A stretch of 64,000 nt of DNA, taken from contig JAXHLS010000002.1 of the NCBI GenBank assembly GCA_034522055.1, positions 620,001 through 684,000 of the forward strand, given 5' to 3'. Below the pieces are notes generated by a model. That model saw only the letters and a program-made list of their open reading frames with translations, was not told the DNA's origin and searched no databases. Shown here in pieces: positions 1-8,552 of this stretch; position 1 is the first letter of the stretch, and each line of letters opens with the position of its first letter. The position numbers and the translations under genes were made by a program. The DNA comes from Gammaproteobacteria bacterium. Its GTDB lineage: Bacteria > Pseudomonadota > Gammaproteobacteria > JAABTG01.

Positions 1-224
1 GGATGGGGCGGCCGCAACCGCCGGCCGAGGGGACGACCCATCGTCACACTGAATACCTCGTCCCGGGTTGGACACGGCGCGGAGTCCAGTCCTCGAAGCA
101 AGTGCCCACCCGCTCGGGCTCCGGCAGGCAACATGACGGCATCGGTCTTCACGATGACGGTTGTCCCGGGTATGGATCGTGGCTATCGACCCTGGATGCG
201 GATGGGCGCTGGCGTGACGACGGC

Positions 225-360
225 CCCGTAACCATCATGTCGGGCCTGCAGGGCCCGGCCCAACAAGTGGCGGGCGGTCTCGATCAGGTCGGCGGTGCGC
301 ACGGTGATGACGTTGGGCGCCACCGCGGCCACGGCACCGTGCCTTTGCATCATGCCGGGG
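225..360 (-). other. possible CBS-domain-like remnant; rest of 1-455 holds nothing recognised
   Basis: Between the left edge and the first clear gene there is no convincing complete gene. One minus-strand frame reads a short stretch containing APNVITVRTADLIETARHLL, which resembles the start of a CBS domain, and it stops soon after. It has no start, no partner half and no second CBS motif, so it is at best a scrap of a gene that continues outside the window or has decayed. The match is short and could be chance in GC-rich DNA. Confidence 0.18.
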
Positions 361-455
361 CCGGCGGCATCATCGGTCCGTACCGGGCCTGCGGGCGATG
401 GCGCCCGCCGGACGCCGGCACCATGGTCCCCTCACGAGCGGCTAACCTCTTCGCC

Positions 456-1226
456 ATGCCTGGTCTGCCGGATATCACCCTCGCCCTCTACCTGGCCCTG
501 CTGGGCATCGTGCTGTTCGCCGGGCTGGTACACGGCACCCTGGGCCTCGGTTTTCCCATGGTGGCCACGCCCCTGCTGGCGTTGCTGACGGACGTGCGCA
601 GCGCCATCCTCATCACCCTGTTGCCCACCGTGGTGGTGAACGTGGTGAGCATCGCCCGGGGCGGGCGCTGGCGGGACAGCGTGGGACGCTACTGGCCCCT
701 GGCGGTCTTCGTGGCCGTGGGCAGCCTGGCGGGCGCCTCCCTGCTCGTGACCGGTGACCCCGACCCCTTCCGCCTGGTGCTCGCCGGCCTGGTGCTCCTC
801 TATCTCAACGTCGAGCGCTTCGCCGCCATCGACCTGGGTTGGATGGTGCGGCGACGCTGGGTGGCGATGGTGGTGTTCGGCACCGTGGCGGGCTTCATGG
901 GGGGCGCGGCGAACGTGATGGTGCCGGTGCTCATCATCATGTTCCTGCAACTCCAGGCCGACACCCGGGCCACGGTCCAGGTGTTCAACATGTGCTTCCT
1001 CACGGCCAAACTGGTGCAGATCGGAGTGTTCGGCCAGGCCGGGCTCCTCACGCCCGGGGCCATGGCCACCACCGGGCCCCTGGCCCTGGCGGCCCTGGCG
1101 GCGCTGCTGGGGGGCATGGCCCTGCGGGACCGCATCAGCGCCATGACCTACCGGCGCTGGCTGCGCCGGCTGCTGGCGGTAATGGCGACCGTATTGATCC
1201 TCCAGTACGTGGCCTCCGTATATTAA
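456..1226 (+). CDS. TSUP-family (TauE/SafE) sulfite/sulfur-compound exporter
   Basis: A 256-residue inner-membrane protein made almost entirely of hydrophobic helices (about eight). It has the glycine-rich helix starts typical of the TSUP/TauE family, with LGLGFPMVATPLLALL near the N-terminus and a matching second-half motif FMGGAANVMVPVLIIMFL. The family moves sulfite, sulfoacetate or related anions out of the cell; the substrate here cannot be told. The open frame extends much further upstream, but that part is arginine- and histidine-rich noise. The ATG at 456 begins the first hydrophobic segment and gives the usual family length. It stands alone, with a hairpin-forming repeat downstream. 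Confidence 0.85.
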   Translation: MPGLPDITLALYLALLGIVLFAGLVHGTLGLGFPMVATPLLALLTDVRSAILITLLPTVVVNVVSIARGGRWRDSVGRYWPLAVFVAVGSLAGASLLVTGDPDPFRLVLAGLVLLYLNVERFAAIDLGWMVRRRWVAMVVFGTVAGFMGGAANVMVPVLIIMFLQLQADTRATVQVFNMCFLTAKLVQIGVFGQAGLLTPGAMATTGPLALAALAALLGGMALRDRISAMTYRRWLRRLLAVMATVLILQYVASVY

Positions 1227-1363
1227 CGTGAAAGTCGCGAAGCACGATCTCCCCCTCTCCCTCTGGGACAAATCCGTCGGGAACGGATTTGAACGCGCCT
1301 TGGCGCGGCCCGCAGGGCGAAGGGCAGGATGCCCGGAGTACAGGGATGGGGTGAGGGAACGAA

Positions 1364-1415
1364 CATGGCGATACGCGCTCCTCTTTCATCATCTTGGGCG
1401 GCGCGTATCGCCATG
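1364..1415. repeat. perfect 15-bp inverted repeat (hairpin) between convergent genes
   Basis: The arms at 1364-1378 (catggcgatacgcgc) and 1401-1415 are perfect reverse complements separated by 22 nt. The hairpin lies between the 3' ends of the TSUP exporter and yceH, which converge. It lacks a clean T-run on either side, so it is more like a repeated palindromic element or a factor-dependent 3'-end structure than a textbook intrinsic terminator. Confidence 0.6.
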
Positions 1416-1423
1416 AGAGGTAA

Positions 1424-2092
1424 CTATGAACCCGCGGGCCCCTCCAGCCGTGCCCGCAGGGCCTCCACCTCGGCCTCCAGGCGCTCCACCCGTTCGACCA
1501 GCTCCGCCAGGTCCGTCCGCCGGGACCCGCCGGCGGAGGGGGCCGCCGCGACTTCCCGGGCGCGGGCCTCCACATCCACGGGGCCGCCGAAGAGATGCAT
1601 GTACTCCGAGTCCTTGCGGCCCGCCGTACGGGGCAGGCGCACCACCACGGCGGGGCCCTCGTCCTCCGCCATGAGTCCGTTGAGGGCGTCCACCACCGCC
1701 TCGTTATGGGCGAAGGCGTGGAGGCGCCCGCTGCGGGCCCGCAGCTCCCCCGGGGTCTGGGGCCCGCGCAGCAGCAGCAGGCAGACGATGGCGAACTGGG
1801 CGGCGTCGAAGTGGAAATCGTTGTAGGTGGTGTTGCACAGGCGCTGCTTGTATTTCTCCTGCCCGGTCTTGAAGTTCTCCTCGATGTGCACGAGGTTCTT
1901 GTCCCGCAGGCCGCGGGCGGTATGCTGGACCACCCCGGGGTCCAGGGACATCACCGGGTCGCGCGCGGACTTCTGGTTGCAGGCGTTGGTGAGGGCATTG
2001 AGGGTCAAGGGATACTGGTCCGGCGTGACCACGGATTTCTCCATCAGGCAGCCGATGATGCGGGCTTCGGTAGGGTCCAGATTGGGTAGCAC
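1424..2092 (-). CDS. yceH: YceH/UPF0502 (DUF480) family protein
   Basis: A 222-residue protein that begins MLPNLDPTEARIIGCLMEK and continues with PDQYPLTLNAL and NQKSARDPVM, the hallmark of the DUF480/YceH family. The family folds as two tandem winged-helix domains; here they cover roughly residues 5-170. Residues 190-220 form a short coiled coil (VERVERLEAEVEALRARL). YceH proteins are cytoplasmic and their biochemical role is not settled, although the fold suggests nucleic-acid or protein binding. The ATG follows directly on the usual N-terminal motif, so the start is secure. No partner gene is adjacent. The 261 bases upstream hold nothing recognised. Confidence 0.93.
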   Translation of the reverse strand: MLPNLDPTEARIIGCLMEKSVVTPDQYPLTLNALTNACNQKSARDPVMSLDPGVVQHTARGLRDKNLVHIEENFKTGQEKYKQRLCNTTYNDFHFDAAQFAIVCLLLLRGPQTPGELRARSGRLHAFAHNEAVVDALNGLMAEDEGPAVVVRLPRTAGRKDSEYMHLFGGPVDVEARAREVAAAPSAGGSRRTDLAELVERVERLEAEVEALRARLEGPAGS

Positions 2093-2353
2093 GGCGGTTC
2101 CTCTCTCGTGGTGTAGTGGAGAGTATACCCAGCCCCCCTCCCAACGGGGTCAGGTTTCCCATCCCGGCAGGGCCGGCCTGTAGCCCCTGCGGGGGGCAGG
2201 GACGGACCATGCAAGCTACCATGAAACGGTGGGGGCCAAAGACCCCGCGCGCGCCGGGGAACCAGCGGCGGCCGCTTCTACGGCAAGACGGGGCTGTTTT
2301 GAAGGGAACGCCAACGACGGGCGTTTGGGCCCGTAACGCAGGACGGCTATGAT

Positions 2354-2668
2354 ATGCAGGGTATGAAACGGCGCGGCATCAATCTGAAGTTCCTGGAGGA
2401 CGGCGATCCCGGCCTGGAGGAGCTGTTGACCTCCGATCTGTGCCACCCGGAGACCGAGGAGGCGGAACTCTTCGACCCCTACGAGGAGGACCTGGAGCCG
2501 GCCTTCGGAGACGTGGTGGACGAGGTACAGGAGGCCCTGGAGGACGCCCTCAAGTTCCTCGACGAGGGGCTGGCCGCCGTGCGCACCGTGGTCTCCCCGC
2601 CCACGCCGTCTGAGGACGATGCCTCACGGCCGGCCGATGATCAGCTCTCCCTCAAACTCGATCCCTGA
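2354..2668 (+). CDS. small acidic hypothetical protein
   Basis: A 104-residue protein rich in Asp and Glu (for example ETEEAELFDPYEEDLEP) with a predicted helix around residues 52-75 (EVQEALEDALKFLDEGL). It has no signal peptide, no membrane segment and no motif I recognise. The codon pattern is the strong G/C third-position bias of the neighbours, which supports it being coding. The length and acidity would suit a small regulatory or adaptor protein, but no function can be assigned. The 226 bases between it and the next gene contain no further gene. Confidence 0.6.
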   Translation: MQGMKRRGINLKFLEDGDPGLEELLTSDLCHPETEEAELFDPYEEDLEPAFGDVVDEVQEALEDALKFLDEGLAAVRTVVSPPTPSEDDASRPADDQLSLKLDP

Positions 2669-2894
2669 GGACCGGCACCCGTAGATCACCACGTCCACCC
2701 CCTGGGGGTGCCGGCGAGGCGTCAGTCCGTGAACCTCTCCGCGAAAAAAACCTTCATCGCCGTCCAGGAGCGGTGATCTGCCGTGGCATCGTATAGAAGA
2801 AAAAACGTTGGAGTAACGTCGGGATTTCGTCGCAACTCCGGCCCGCGATCGCCCTATACCTGTCATTGAGACCACCGCCACCGGAGCAGACGCC

Positions 2895-4355
2895 ATGGGC
2901 CCGAGCATCACCCGTTTCATTCTAGTCCTGTCCGTGCTCCTCGCGGATACCCACCCCGCCGCCGCGCCATCCACATCCGTTGCCCTCGGCCCCACCGAGT
3001 TGATGGCGGCGGTGGAACGGGGGGAAGTCGCGGCCATGGACCGGCTGCTGGGCTCCGGTGCGCCTCCCGACGCCGCTAACCGGCAGGGTGAAACCGCCCT
3101 GCATCTCGCCACTGCACAACCACTGGCCATCACCGAGCGACTCACCGCCGCCGGCGCCAACATCGACGCCCGCGACGCGGGCGGTGTATCCGTTCTCATG
3201 CGGGCGGCGGGACGGGGCCGCAGGGACTTGGTGGAGCATCTGCTGGCGGCCGGCGCCCGGCTCGACTTCAAGGACTACGAGGGCGCCTCGGCCGTGCACT
3301 GGGCCGGCCGCGCGGGTCACCGCGAACTCGCGCGCTTCCTTACGGCAAGGCTCGAGGCGCAGCCCTCGCCCGCCCATGTCCCAGACCGCCACGAGTTTGC
3401 CGAGGACGTGTTCGTCGATGTCGAGTTTCCGGACTGGTTCAAGGAGAGTTTCCTCGACCTCGACGTGAACCTCGGGGAGGCGCTGGACGCCCGCAAGCAG
3501 GGCATCATGCTCTTCGTCAGCACCCGCCGGTGCAGCTACTGCAAGGCCTTCCTCGACAAATCCCTGAGCCGGCAGGACATCAGGCAACGGCTGACGGATG
3601 CCTTCGACATCATCGGACTGGAGATCTTCGACGATTCCATGATGACGGCCGTGGACGGCACGCGCTATAGGGTCAAGGAGTTCGTGAAGGCGGAGAAGGC
3701 GAGCCTGACCCCCACTCTGATCTTCTACGGCGAGGGCGGCAGGCGCTTGCTCAAGATCGTCGGCTACTATCCGCCCGAACGGTTCCGCCAGGTCCTTGAC
3801 TATCTCGAGGGCGGACACCATCGGCACATGACGCTGCGCAGCTTCATGGCGGCTCGGCCCTCGCCCACCGTGTCCTCGAAGACACGACCCGCCCTCGCGG
3901 AAGACACCCTGTTCGCCACGCCGCCCCACATTCTCGACCGCCGGGGGGCGGCCAGCGACCGGCCGCTGATGGTGTTGTTCGAGGAGCGGGACTGCCCGGC
4001 CTGCGCCCGCTTCCACCGCCGCGTGCTCGCCGACGAGGCCATACGTGGCCTGCTGGAGGAATATGAGGTGCGGCGACTCGAGATCGGCGATCGCGAGACC
4101 CCCGTCATCACCCCGACCGGTGAGGGCACCACGGCAGCGGCATGGTACGGGACGCTGGGCTTGTCCTACGCTCCGGCGGTGGTGCTGTTCGACCGTCAGG
4201 GTCGCGAGGTCATGCGCATCGATTCGGAGACCCTGCGCTTCCGCATGGAAGGGTCCCTGCAGATGGTGCTGGAGGATACCCCTCCGGAAGACCCCCAGTT
4301 GCAGCGCTGGCGACGCGACAAGGCCATCCGGGCCCGCACCGCCGTATCCCGCTGA
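2895..4355 (+). CDS. secreted ankyrin-repeat protein with two thioredoxin-like domains
   Basis: A 486-residue protein. Residues 1-24 look like a Sec signal peptide ending near THPAAA, so it probably works in the periplasm. About three to four ankyrin repeats follow (residues 33-155; GETALHLAT, GVSVLMRAA, GASAVHWAG). A first thioredoxin-like domain carries a C213-S-Y-C216 motif and a second carries C367-P-A-C370. The first resembles SoxW or thioredoxin-fold 'thiol:disulfide interchange' domains. The combination suggests a protein-bound redox enzyme whose ankyrin part recruits a partner. Both CxxC pairs are intact. The start gives a clean signal peptide directly. It stands alone, facing an old CTERM gene remnant. 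Confidence 0.8.
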   Translation: MGPSITRFILVLSVLLADTHPAAAPSTSVALGPTELMAAVERGEVAAMDRLLGSGAPPDAANRQGETALHLATAQPLAITERLTAAGANIDARDAGGVSVLMRAAGRGRRDLVEHLLAAGARLDFKDYEGASAVHWAGRAGHRELARFLTARLEAQPSPAHVPDRHEFAEDVFVDVEFPDWFKESFLDLDVNLGEALDARKQGIMLFVSTRRCSYCKAFLDKSLSRQDIRQRLTDAFDIIGLEIFDDSMMTAVDGTRYRVKEFVKAEKASLTPTLIFYGEGGRRLLKIVGYYPPERFRQVLDYLEGGHHRHMTLRSFMAARPSPTVSSKTRPALAEDTLFATPPHILDRRGAASDRPLMVLFEERDCPACARFHRRVLADEAIRGLLEEYEVRRLEIGDRETPVITPTGEGTTAAAWYGTLGLSYAPAVVLFDRQGREVMRIDSETLRFRMEGSLQMVLEDTPPEDPQLQRWRRDKAIRARTAVSR

Positions 4356-4371
4356 TCGCCGGCGGGTCCGC

Positions 4372-4602
4372 CTATGCCCGGGCCTCAATAAAGGTTCCGA
4401 CCCGCCGGCGTCCCAGCAGCACCAGGGCCGACACCATCAAGACCCAGGCGGGCGGGAGGGGCACCGCGGCCACGTCATAGCCTATGAGGTCCAGGGCCCG
4501 CAGATCAGCCGCCGTCACCTCGAAGACCTGGCCCAAAGCCAGGGTGGGGTCGAGGATGCCGATGTGCTCGACGCCGCTGAAGGCATCGTCCTTGAAATGG
4601 CA
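4372..4602 (-). pseudogene. 3' remnant of a VPLPA-CTERM (exosortase-sorted) secreted protein
   Basis: The minus strand encodes about 75 residues ending in DLRALDLIGYDVAAVPLP, a hydrophobic stretch, GRRR, a short tail and a stop. DLRALD-IGYD followed by VPLP, a transmembrane helix and an Arg cluster is the classic end of PEP/VPLPA-CTERM proteins, including secreted metalloprotease-like ones. These are cleaved and sorted by an exosortase. There is no start codon or N-terminal domain: the frame runs upstream into the end of the ligD polymerase gene. It is therefore a truncated leftover. It implies that this genome has, or had, an exosortase system. Confidence 0.6.
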
Positions 4603-4624
4603 TGGCGACCCTGAAGGACGGCCA

Positions 4625-5551
4625 TCACCGCCCGCCGTCGAGACGTTCCCTCGCCCTCGCCACTGCGACGCGGTGGCGGTTCATGTCCCGCCACGGGTCC
4701 TGCTTCTGGCCGAGACGCTGGCGCAGGTTGCCGAGATGGTAGCGCTGCGGCCCTAGCTCCGATCGGTCCAGCTCGTCCCAGTCCAGGGGCGTGGCCACCG
4801 GTGCCCCCGGCAGGGGCCGCAGGGCGTAGGGCACCACCGCGGTCTGGCCATAGGCGTTGCGCATCACATCGAGATAAAGGCGGCCCTCCCGCTTATCCTT
4901 GCGTTGCTCGGTGGTGAGTTCGTCGGGATACTCGCGCGCCAACCGCGCGGCCATGGCATGGGCGCAGGCCCGGGCGGCATCGAAGTCGCCACTACCGTCC
5001 AGCGGGGCCACCACGTGGAGGCCCCGCGAGCCGGTGGTCATCACGAAAGGGGTCATGCCGAGGTCGGTCATGAGCCCGGCAACCCGCCGGGCCGCGGCCC
5101 TGACGGGGGTGAAATCGTCACCGGCGGGGTCGAGGTCGAACACCAGCCGGTCGGGATGGTGAGGCTGCCCGGCGCGGGACAGCCAGCCGTGGAAGGTGAT
5201 GACGCCCTGGTTGGCGAGGTAGACCAGGGTCGGGGCGTCGCCACACACGATGTGGTGCACCTTATCGTCCCCGCCACCGGCACGCGGCAGAGACACCCCC
5301 TCGACCCAGGCGGGGAAATAGTCCGGCCGTTGCTGCTGATAAAAACCCTCGGCGTCGATGCCGTCTGGGAAGCGCTGCAGGGTCAGGGGGCGTTCCGACA
5401 GGTGCATCATCATGATGTCGGCGAGGTCGAGATAGTAGTCCACGACGTCCCCCTTGGAGATACCGGCGTCGGGAAACCATACCTTATTCAGGTTTTTGAG
5501 CTCGATGTCCCGCCCCCCCACCATGATGCGCTTCATGGACGACTCCGCCAT
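4625..5551 (-). CDS. ligD: LigD-type primase-polymerase domain protein
   Basis: A 308-residue protein matching the polymerase (Pol/primase) domain of bacterial LigD. It has LNKVWFPDAGISKGDVVDYY at the start, the two metal-binding aspartates in FDLDPAGDDF, and TTGSRGLHVVAPL. In non-homologous end joining this domain fills gaps and adds ribonucleotides at breaks held by Ku. Here it is a free-standing gene just 7 nt after the phosphoesterase gene, so the two are almost certainly co-transcribed. The ATG at 5551 was chosen because a longer frame would run into the upstream gene and adds only low-complexity sequence. No ligase domain and no Ku gene are visible in the window. Confidence 0.9.
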   Translation of the reverse strand: MAESSMKRIMVGGRDIELKNLNKVWFPDAGISKGDVVDYYLDLADIMMMHLSERPLTLQRFPDGIDAEGFYQQQRPDYFPAWVEGVSLPRAGGGDDKVHHIVCGDAPTLVYLANQGVITFHGWLSRAGQPHHPDRLVFDLDPAGDDFTPVRAAARRVAGLMTDLGMTPFVMTTGSRGLHVVAPLDGSGDFDAARACAHAMAARLAREYPDELTTEQRKDKREGRLYLDVMRNAYGQTAVVPYALRPLPGAPVATPLDWDELDRSELGPQRYHLGNLRQRLGQKQDPWRDMNRHRVAVARARERLDGGR

Positions 5552-5558
5552 ACCATGA

Positions 5559-6161
5559 TCAGGCACCGTCCTCTTCGTCAGCCACGTCTTCGAGTCCGCG
5601 TCCCGTCTGCACCGACTCCGGCTGGGTGCTGGTGGGCCGCCGGCGGGCGTCGGCCTCGTCGTCATCCATCTTGATGAGCAGCCATTGAGGCTTGTGGCCG
5701 CCGCGGATGCGCTTCAGAGCATACCCCCCCTTAAGCTTGTCCCCCTCCAGCCACACCTCCACCAGCCCCTCTTCGAGGGCCCCGGCCATGTCCGTCCCAT
5801 CGTCGTCTTTCTCCGCCCGCAGGTTGCGGTACTCGCCCTGGTCCCACACCAGCACCGTACCGGCGCCATATTCGCCCTCCGGGATGACGCCCTCGAAGGT
5901 GGCGTAGTCCAGGGGATGGTCTTCGGTGCGAATGGCGAGGCGGCGGGTACGCGGATCCGTGGACGGTCCCTTGGGCACCGCCCAGGACACCAGCACGTTG
6001 TCCACCTGCAGGCGAAAGTCGTAGTGGAGGTTGCGGGCGGCGTGCTTCTGGATGACGAAGCGGCGGCCGCCTTGGTGCGGCGTATCGTCACCCGCCGGCT
6101 CCGCCGTCTTGCGGAAATCCCGCTTGCCGCGGTAGGCCTTGAGTTTGTCGGACATAACCAT
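5559..6161 (-). CDS. ligD: LigD-type 3'-phosphoesterase domain protein
   Basis: A 200-residue protein with the LigD 3'-phosphoesterase (PE) signature: FVIQKHAARNLHYDFRL near residue 40, then SWAVPKGPS, HPLDYATFEGVIPEGEYG and GYALKRI. The PE domain trims 3'-phosphates and ribonucleotides from DNA ends during end joining. In many bacteria PE is fused to ligase and polymerase; here it is a separate gene directly upstream of the Pol gene. The C-terminal 30 residues are acidic and low complexity. Translation may start at the first ATG or two codons later (MSDK); neither has an obvious ribosome-binding site. Confidence 0.9.
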   Translation of the reverse strand: MVMSDKLKAYRGKRDFRKTAEPAGDDTPHQGGRRFVIQKHAARNLHYDFRLQVDNVLVSWAVPKGPSTDPRTRRLAIRTEDHPLDYATFEGVIPEGEYGAGTVLVWDQGEYRNLRAEKDDDGTDMAGALEEGLVEVWLEGDKLKGGYALKRIRGGHKPQWLLIKMDDDEADARRRPTSTQPESVQTGRGLEDVADEEDGA

Positions 6162-6353
6162 GATTCAAGCAAGGAAGGCGGCCATTGTCACCTCGCAGAA
6201 GAGACAGGGCCGCGCAACCACGACCCGTGCGGCGGGGCGCGGCGGCGCGGCCGCCTCCCATCGCGGCGCGGGCCATCGGGTGGCCGGACCCGCGCCCCGG
6301 CGGCGCAGGCTGGGCTATGATGCCGCCCTCAATCCCAATGTGCGCACCTACCG

Positions 6354-7661
6354 ATGTATCACAAGAGCCGCATCGAGAGCCTCTACGACCTCATCAGCGG
6401 GGATGAGGACGCCCGGGTCTGCAAGGACATTCCGGACTCCGCCTGCAATCACCAGCCCCATAATTTCTTCACCTACCTGGGCGCCAACCTCCTCAGCAAG
6501 GTGGCGGACGAGATCGCCAGCGCCCGGCTGGTATTGCCCTGGCTGTTGGGGGTGCTGGGCACGCCGGCGGTGTTCATTGGCTTCCTGGTGCCCATCCGCG
6601 AGGCGGGAGTGCTGATACCCCAGCTGGCCGTGGCCGCCTATATCCGGGGCCTGGCCATTCGCAAGTGGGTATGGGTAGCCGGCGCCGCCCTGTCGGCGGT
6701 GGCCCTGCTGCTGATGGGGCTGGCGGGACTCGTCCTGGAGGGCACCACGGCGGGCTGGGCCGTCACCGCCACCCTGGTGATGTTCAGCCTCGCCCGCGGC
6801 CTGTGCTCGGTGGCAGCCAAGGACGTGCTGGGCAAGGCGGTCTCCAAGAGCCGGCGCGGGCGCCTCATGGGCCTGGCCACCTCGGCGGCGGGGCTGGCCA
6901 CCCTGGCCATCGGGCTGGTGGTGGAATTCCAGGCCCGGGGCGACGGCGACCAGTTCCTGGTGGCGGGCCTGCTGCTGCTGGCGGCCGCCATGTGGCTCCC
7001 GGCTATCGGCCTGTTCGCCGCCATCCGCGAGGCCCCCGGGGCCACCAGCGGCGGCGGCAACGCCCTGGGGGAGGCCCTGCGCAACCTCGCCCTGCTGAAG
7101 ACCGACCCGGTGTTCCGGCGTTATGTCATCGGCCGCATCTGGCTGCTGGCGGTGGCCCTGGCCGCGCCCTTCTATGTGCTGCTGGCCCAATCCCGCACCG
7201 ACGGCGAGGTGAGCGGCCTCGGCCTGCTGATGATCGCGGGCGCTTTAGCCGCCAGTATCAGTGCCCCCGTGTGGGGCTGGCTGGGGGACCTCTCCAGTCG
7301 CCGGGTGATGGCCGCCGCCGCGGCCCTGGCCGGCGTACTGGGTATCGGCACGTGGTTTCTGGCCGCCACGCCGTGGCTGGATCATGGCTACGTCCATGCC
7401 GCCCTGTTCCTGGTGCTCAACGTGGCCCACAGCGGTGTGCGCCTGGGGCGCAAGGTCTATCTGGTGGACCTCGGCTCCCAGGACAACCGCGCCGCCATGG
7501 TGGCGGTGAGCAACACCGTCATCGGCATCGCCATGCTGGGGGCCGGGGCGGTGGGCCTGCTCGCCGACGTGGTGGGTACGGCGGAGGTGATCCTGCTGCT
7601 GGGGGTGCTGTCCCTGGTGGCCGCCGCCTATACCCTGCGACTGCCCGAGGTCTCCGACTGA
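6354..7661 (+). CDS. MFS-family permease
   Basis: A 435-residue membrane protein with about 50 soluble N-terminal residues, then 11-12 hydrophobic helices and a charged loop in the middle (residues 230-255), the usual 6+6 layout of the major facilitator superfamily. The loop SKSRRGRLMGLATS resembles the family's conserved positively charged loop between helices. The N-terminal part, with ISGDEDARVCKDIPDSAC, recurs in a class of MFS proteins of unknown substrate. The gene is intact and stands alone. Its last codons and stop lie inside the left member of a 31-bp direct repeat pair, so an insertion downstream seems to have landed exactly at the gene's end. Confidence 0.85.
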   Translation: MYHKSRIESLYDLISGDEDARVCKDIPDSACNHQPHNFFTYLGANLLSKVADEIASARLVLPWLLGVLGTPAVFIGFLVPIREAGVLIPQLAVAAYIRGLAIRKWVWVAGAALSAVALLLMGLAGLVLEGTTAGWAVTATLVMFSLARGLCSVAAKDVLGKAVSKSRRGRLMGLATSAAGLATLAIGLVVEFQARGDGDQFLVAGLLLLAAAMWLPAIGLFAAIREAPGATSGGGNALGEALRNLALLKTDPVFRRYVIGRIWLLAVALAAPFYVLLAQSRTDGEVSGLGLLMIAGALAASISAPVWGWLGDLSSRRVMAAAAALAGVLGIGTWFLAATPWLDHGYVHAALFLVLNVAHSGVRLGRKVYLVDLGSQDNRAAMVAVSNTVIGIAMLGAGAVGLLADVVGTAEVILLLGVLSLVAAAYTLRLPEVSD

Positions 7662-7682
7662 CGGGGGCCGCCCGGGCGGTCA
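7652..7682. repeat. left copy of a 31-bp direct repeat bounding a 4.9-kb block
   Basis: The sequence from ctccgactgacgg through the palindrome ccgcccgggcgg to gtca recurs at 12519-12549 in the same orientation with three differences over 31 bases. This copy overlaps the last codons and stop of the MFS gene. It may be an attachment-site duplication or the result of recombination between repeats. Confidence 0.6.
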
Positions 7683-7765
7683 AGGCCCCGCCGTGGATGA
7701 TCTCAGAACGCGTGTCTCTGACCCCGGAGCACAACACCCCCCACCGCCTGTTCCTTCGGCACGAA

Positions 7766-7868
7766 TGTAGGTCGGGATTCATCCCGACAATCAAACCCGC
7801 CGCGCATACCGCGCGCCGGGTCGGTACCACCCGCCAGCGTTGGGTGTCGGACTGAAGTCCGACCTACA
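7766..7868. repeat. REP-type doublet: two hairpins in opposite orientation
   Basis: The left unit 7766-7789 contains gtcggga..tcccgac as a hairpin. The right unit 7845-7868 contains gtcggact-ga-agtccgac as a perfect hairpin. Their flanks (tgtag on the left, ctaca on the right) make the units inverted copies of each other, and a partial third copy follows to about 7890. This is the usual form of a REP doublet. The remaining bases to 8138 contain no gene. Confidence 0.65.
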
Positions 7869-8138
7869 GCCCGACCTACAGCCCGACCTTGGTCTTGGCG
7901 AGAGGCAATTCTTCATCTCCATACCCACGAATTCTGCTGATGAGCCTGAAGAATAATGGGCCATATCTCCATCGCCGGCCAGTTGAGTGGCCGCGCCAGC
8001 GTGCCCCGGCCATTGGTCGCCAGACGGTTGGATAACCGTCGGACTTTGGTTGCATCGGCGGCCGCCCGCGCTGCTAAACATTAAGTCAAGCCCCGACAGG
8101 GGGGCGACATTGCAACTCTCAAAGACAGGAGATGGATC

Positions 8139-8420
8139 ATGAAAACACGATGGATTCGCCTGGCAACCATCCAGGCACTGATGCTGACCGGCGTTCTGGC
8201 AAACGCATCGGAGGTCGACGAATTCGCGCTGGAACCGTGTATCAACGGTGGCGTGTCGGCCAGCGGCCTGTTTGCCAGCCAGGCCGAGGAGGACCGCTAT
8301 CACGCTGAACAGCTGGCGCTCGAACTCGAGCCCTGCATCAACGGCGATGTTTCGGCGACCGGCCTGTTCCTCAGCCAGGCTGAAGAAGACACTCTGCTGC
8401 ATCGGCTAGCCGGCAGCTGA
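8139..8420 (+). CDS. small secreted protein made of two EPCING repeats
   Basis: A 93-residue protein with a signal peptide (residues 1-23, ending LANA). The mature part is essentially two copies of a 22-residue unit at residues 31-52 and 63-84: LEPCING-x-VSA-x-GLF, then x-SQAEED. The spacing is 32 residues and there is one cysteine per unit (C34 and C66). The two Cys could bridge to each other or to another chain. A good ribosome-binding site (aggaga) precedes the ATG. The next gene, 132 nt away on the same strand, is also exported. I do not recognise the family, so no function is assigned. Confidence 0.75.
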   Translation: MKTRWIRLATIQALMLTGVLANASEVDEFALEPCINGGVSASGLFASQAEEDRYHAEQLALELEPCINGDVSATGLFLSQAEEDTLLHRLAGS

Positions 8421-8552
8421 CACGATATCGGCCGGGGGGGGCCGCGGTCGCCCTGCCCGGTCCGGACGACGTCCGCTGCGCCTGCGCCGGGACGGTTTCG
8501 GCCGGCCGGCGTGCAGCACAAGAGCAACGATGAACGATCGGAGATACACGCT

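Noticed and set aside
3-455. Long N-terminal extension in front of the TSUP exporter
   Set aside because: The residues are Gly/His/Arg-rich with no membrane or domain pattern; the ATG at 456 gives the normal protein.
432-1271. Long minus-strand open frames opposite the TSUP gene
   Set aside because: His/Gln-rich translation typical of the antisense of a GC-rich gene; no motif.
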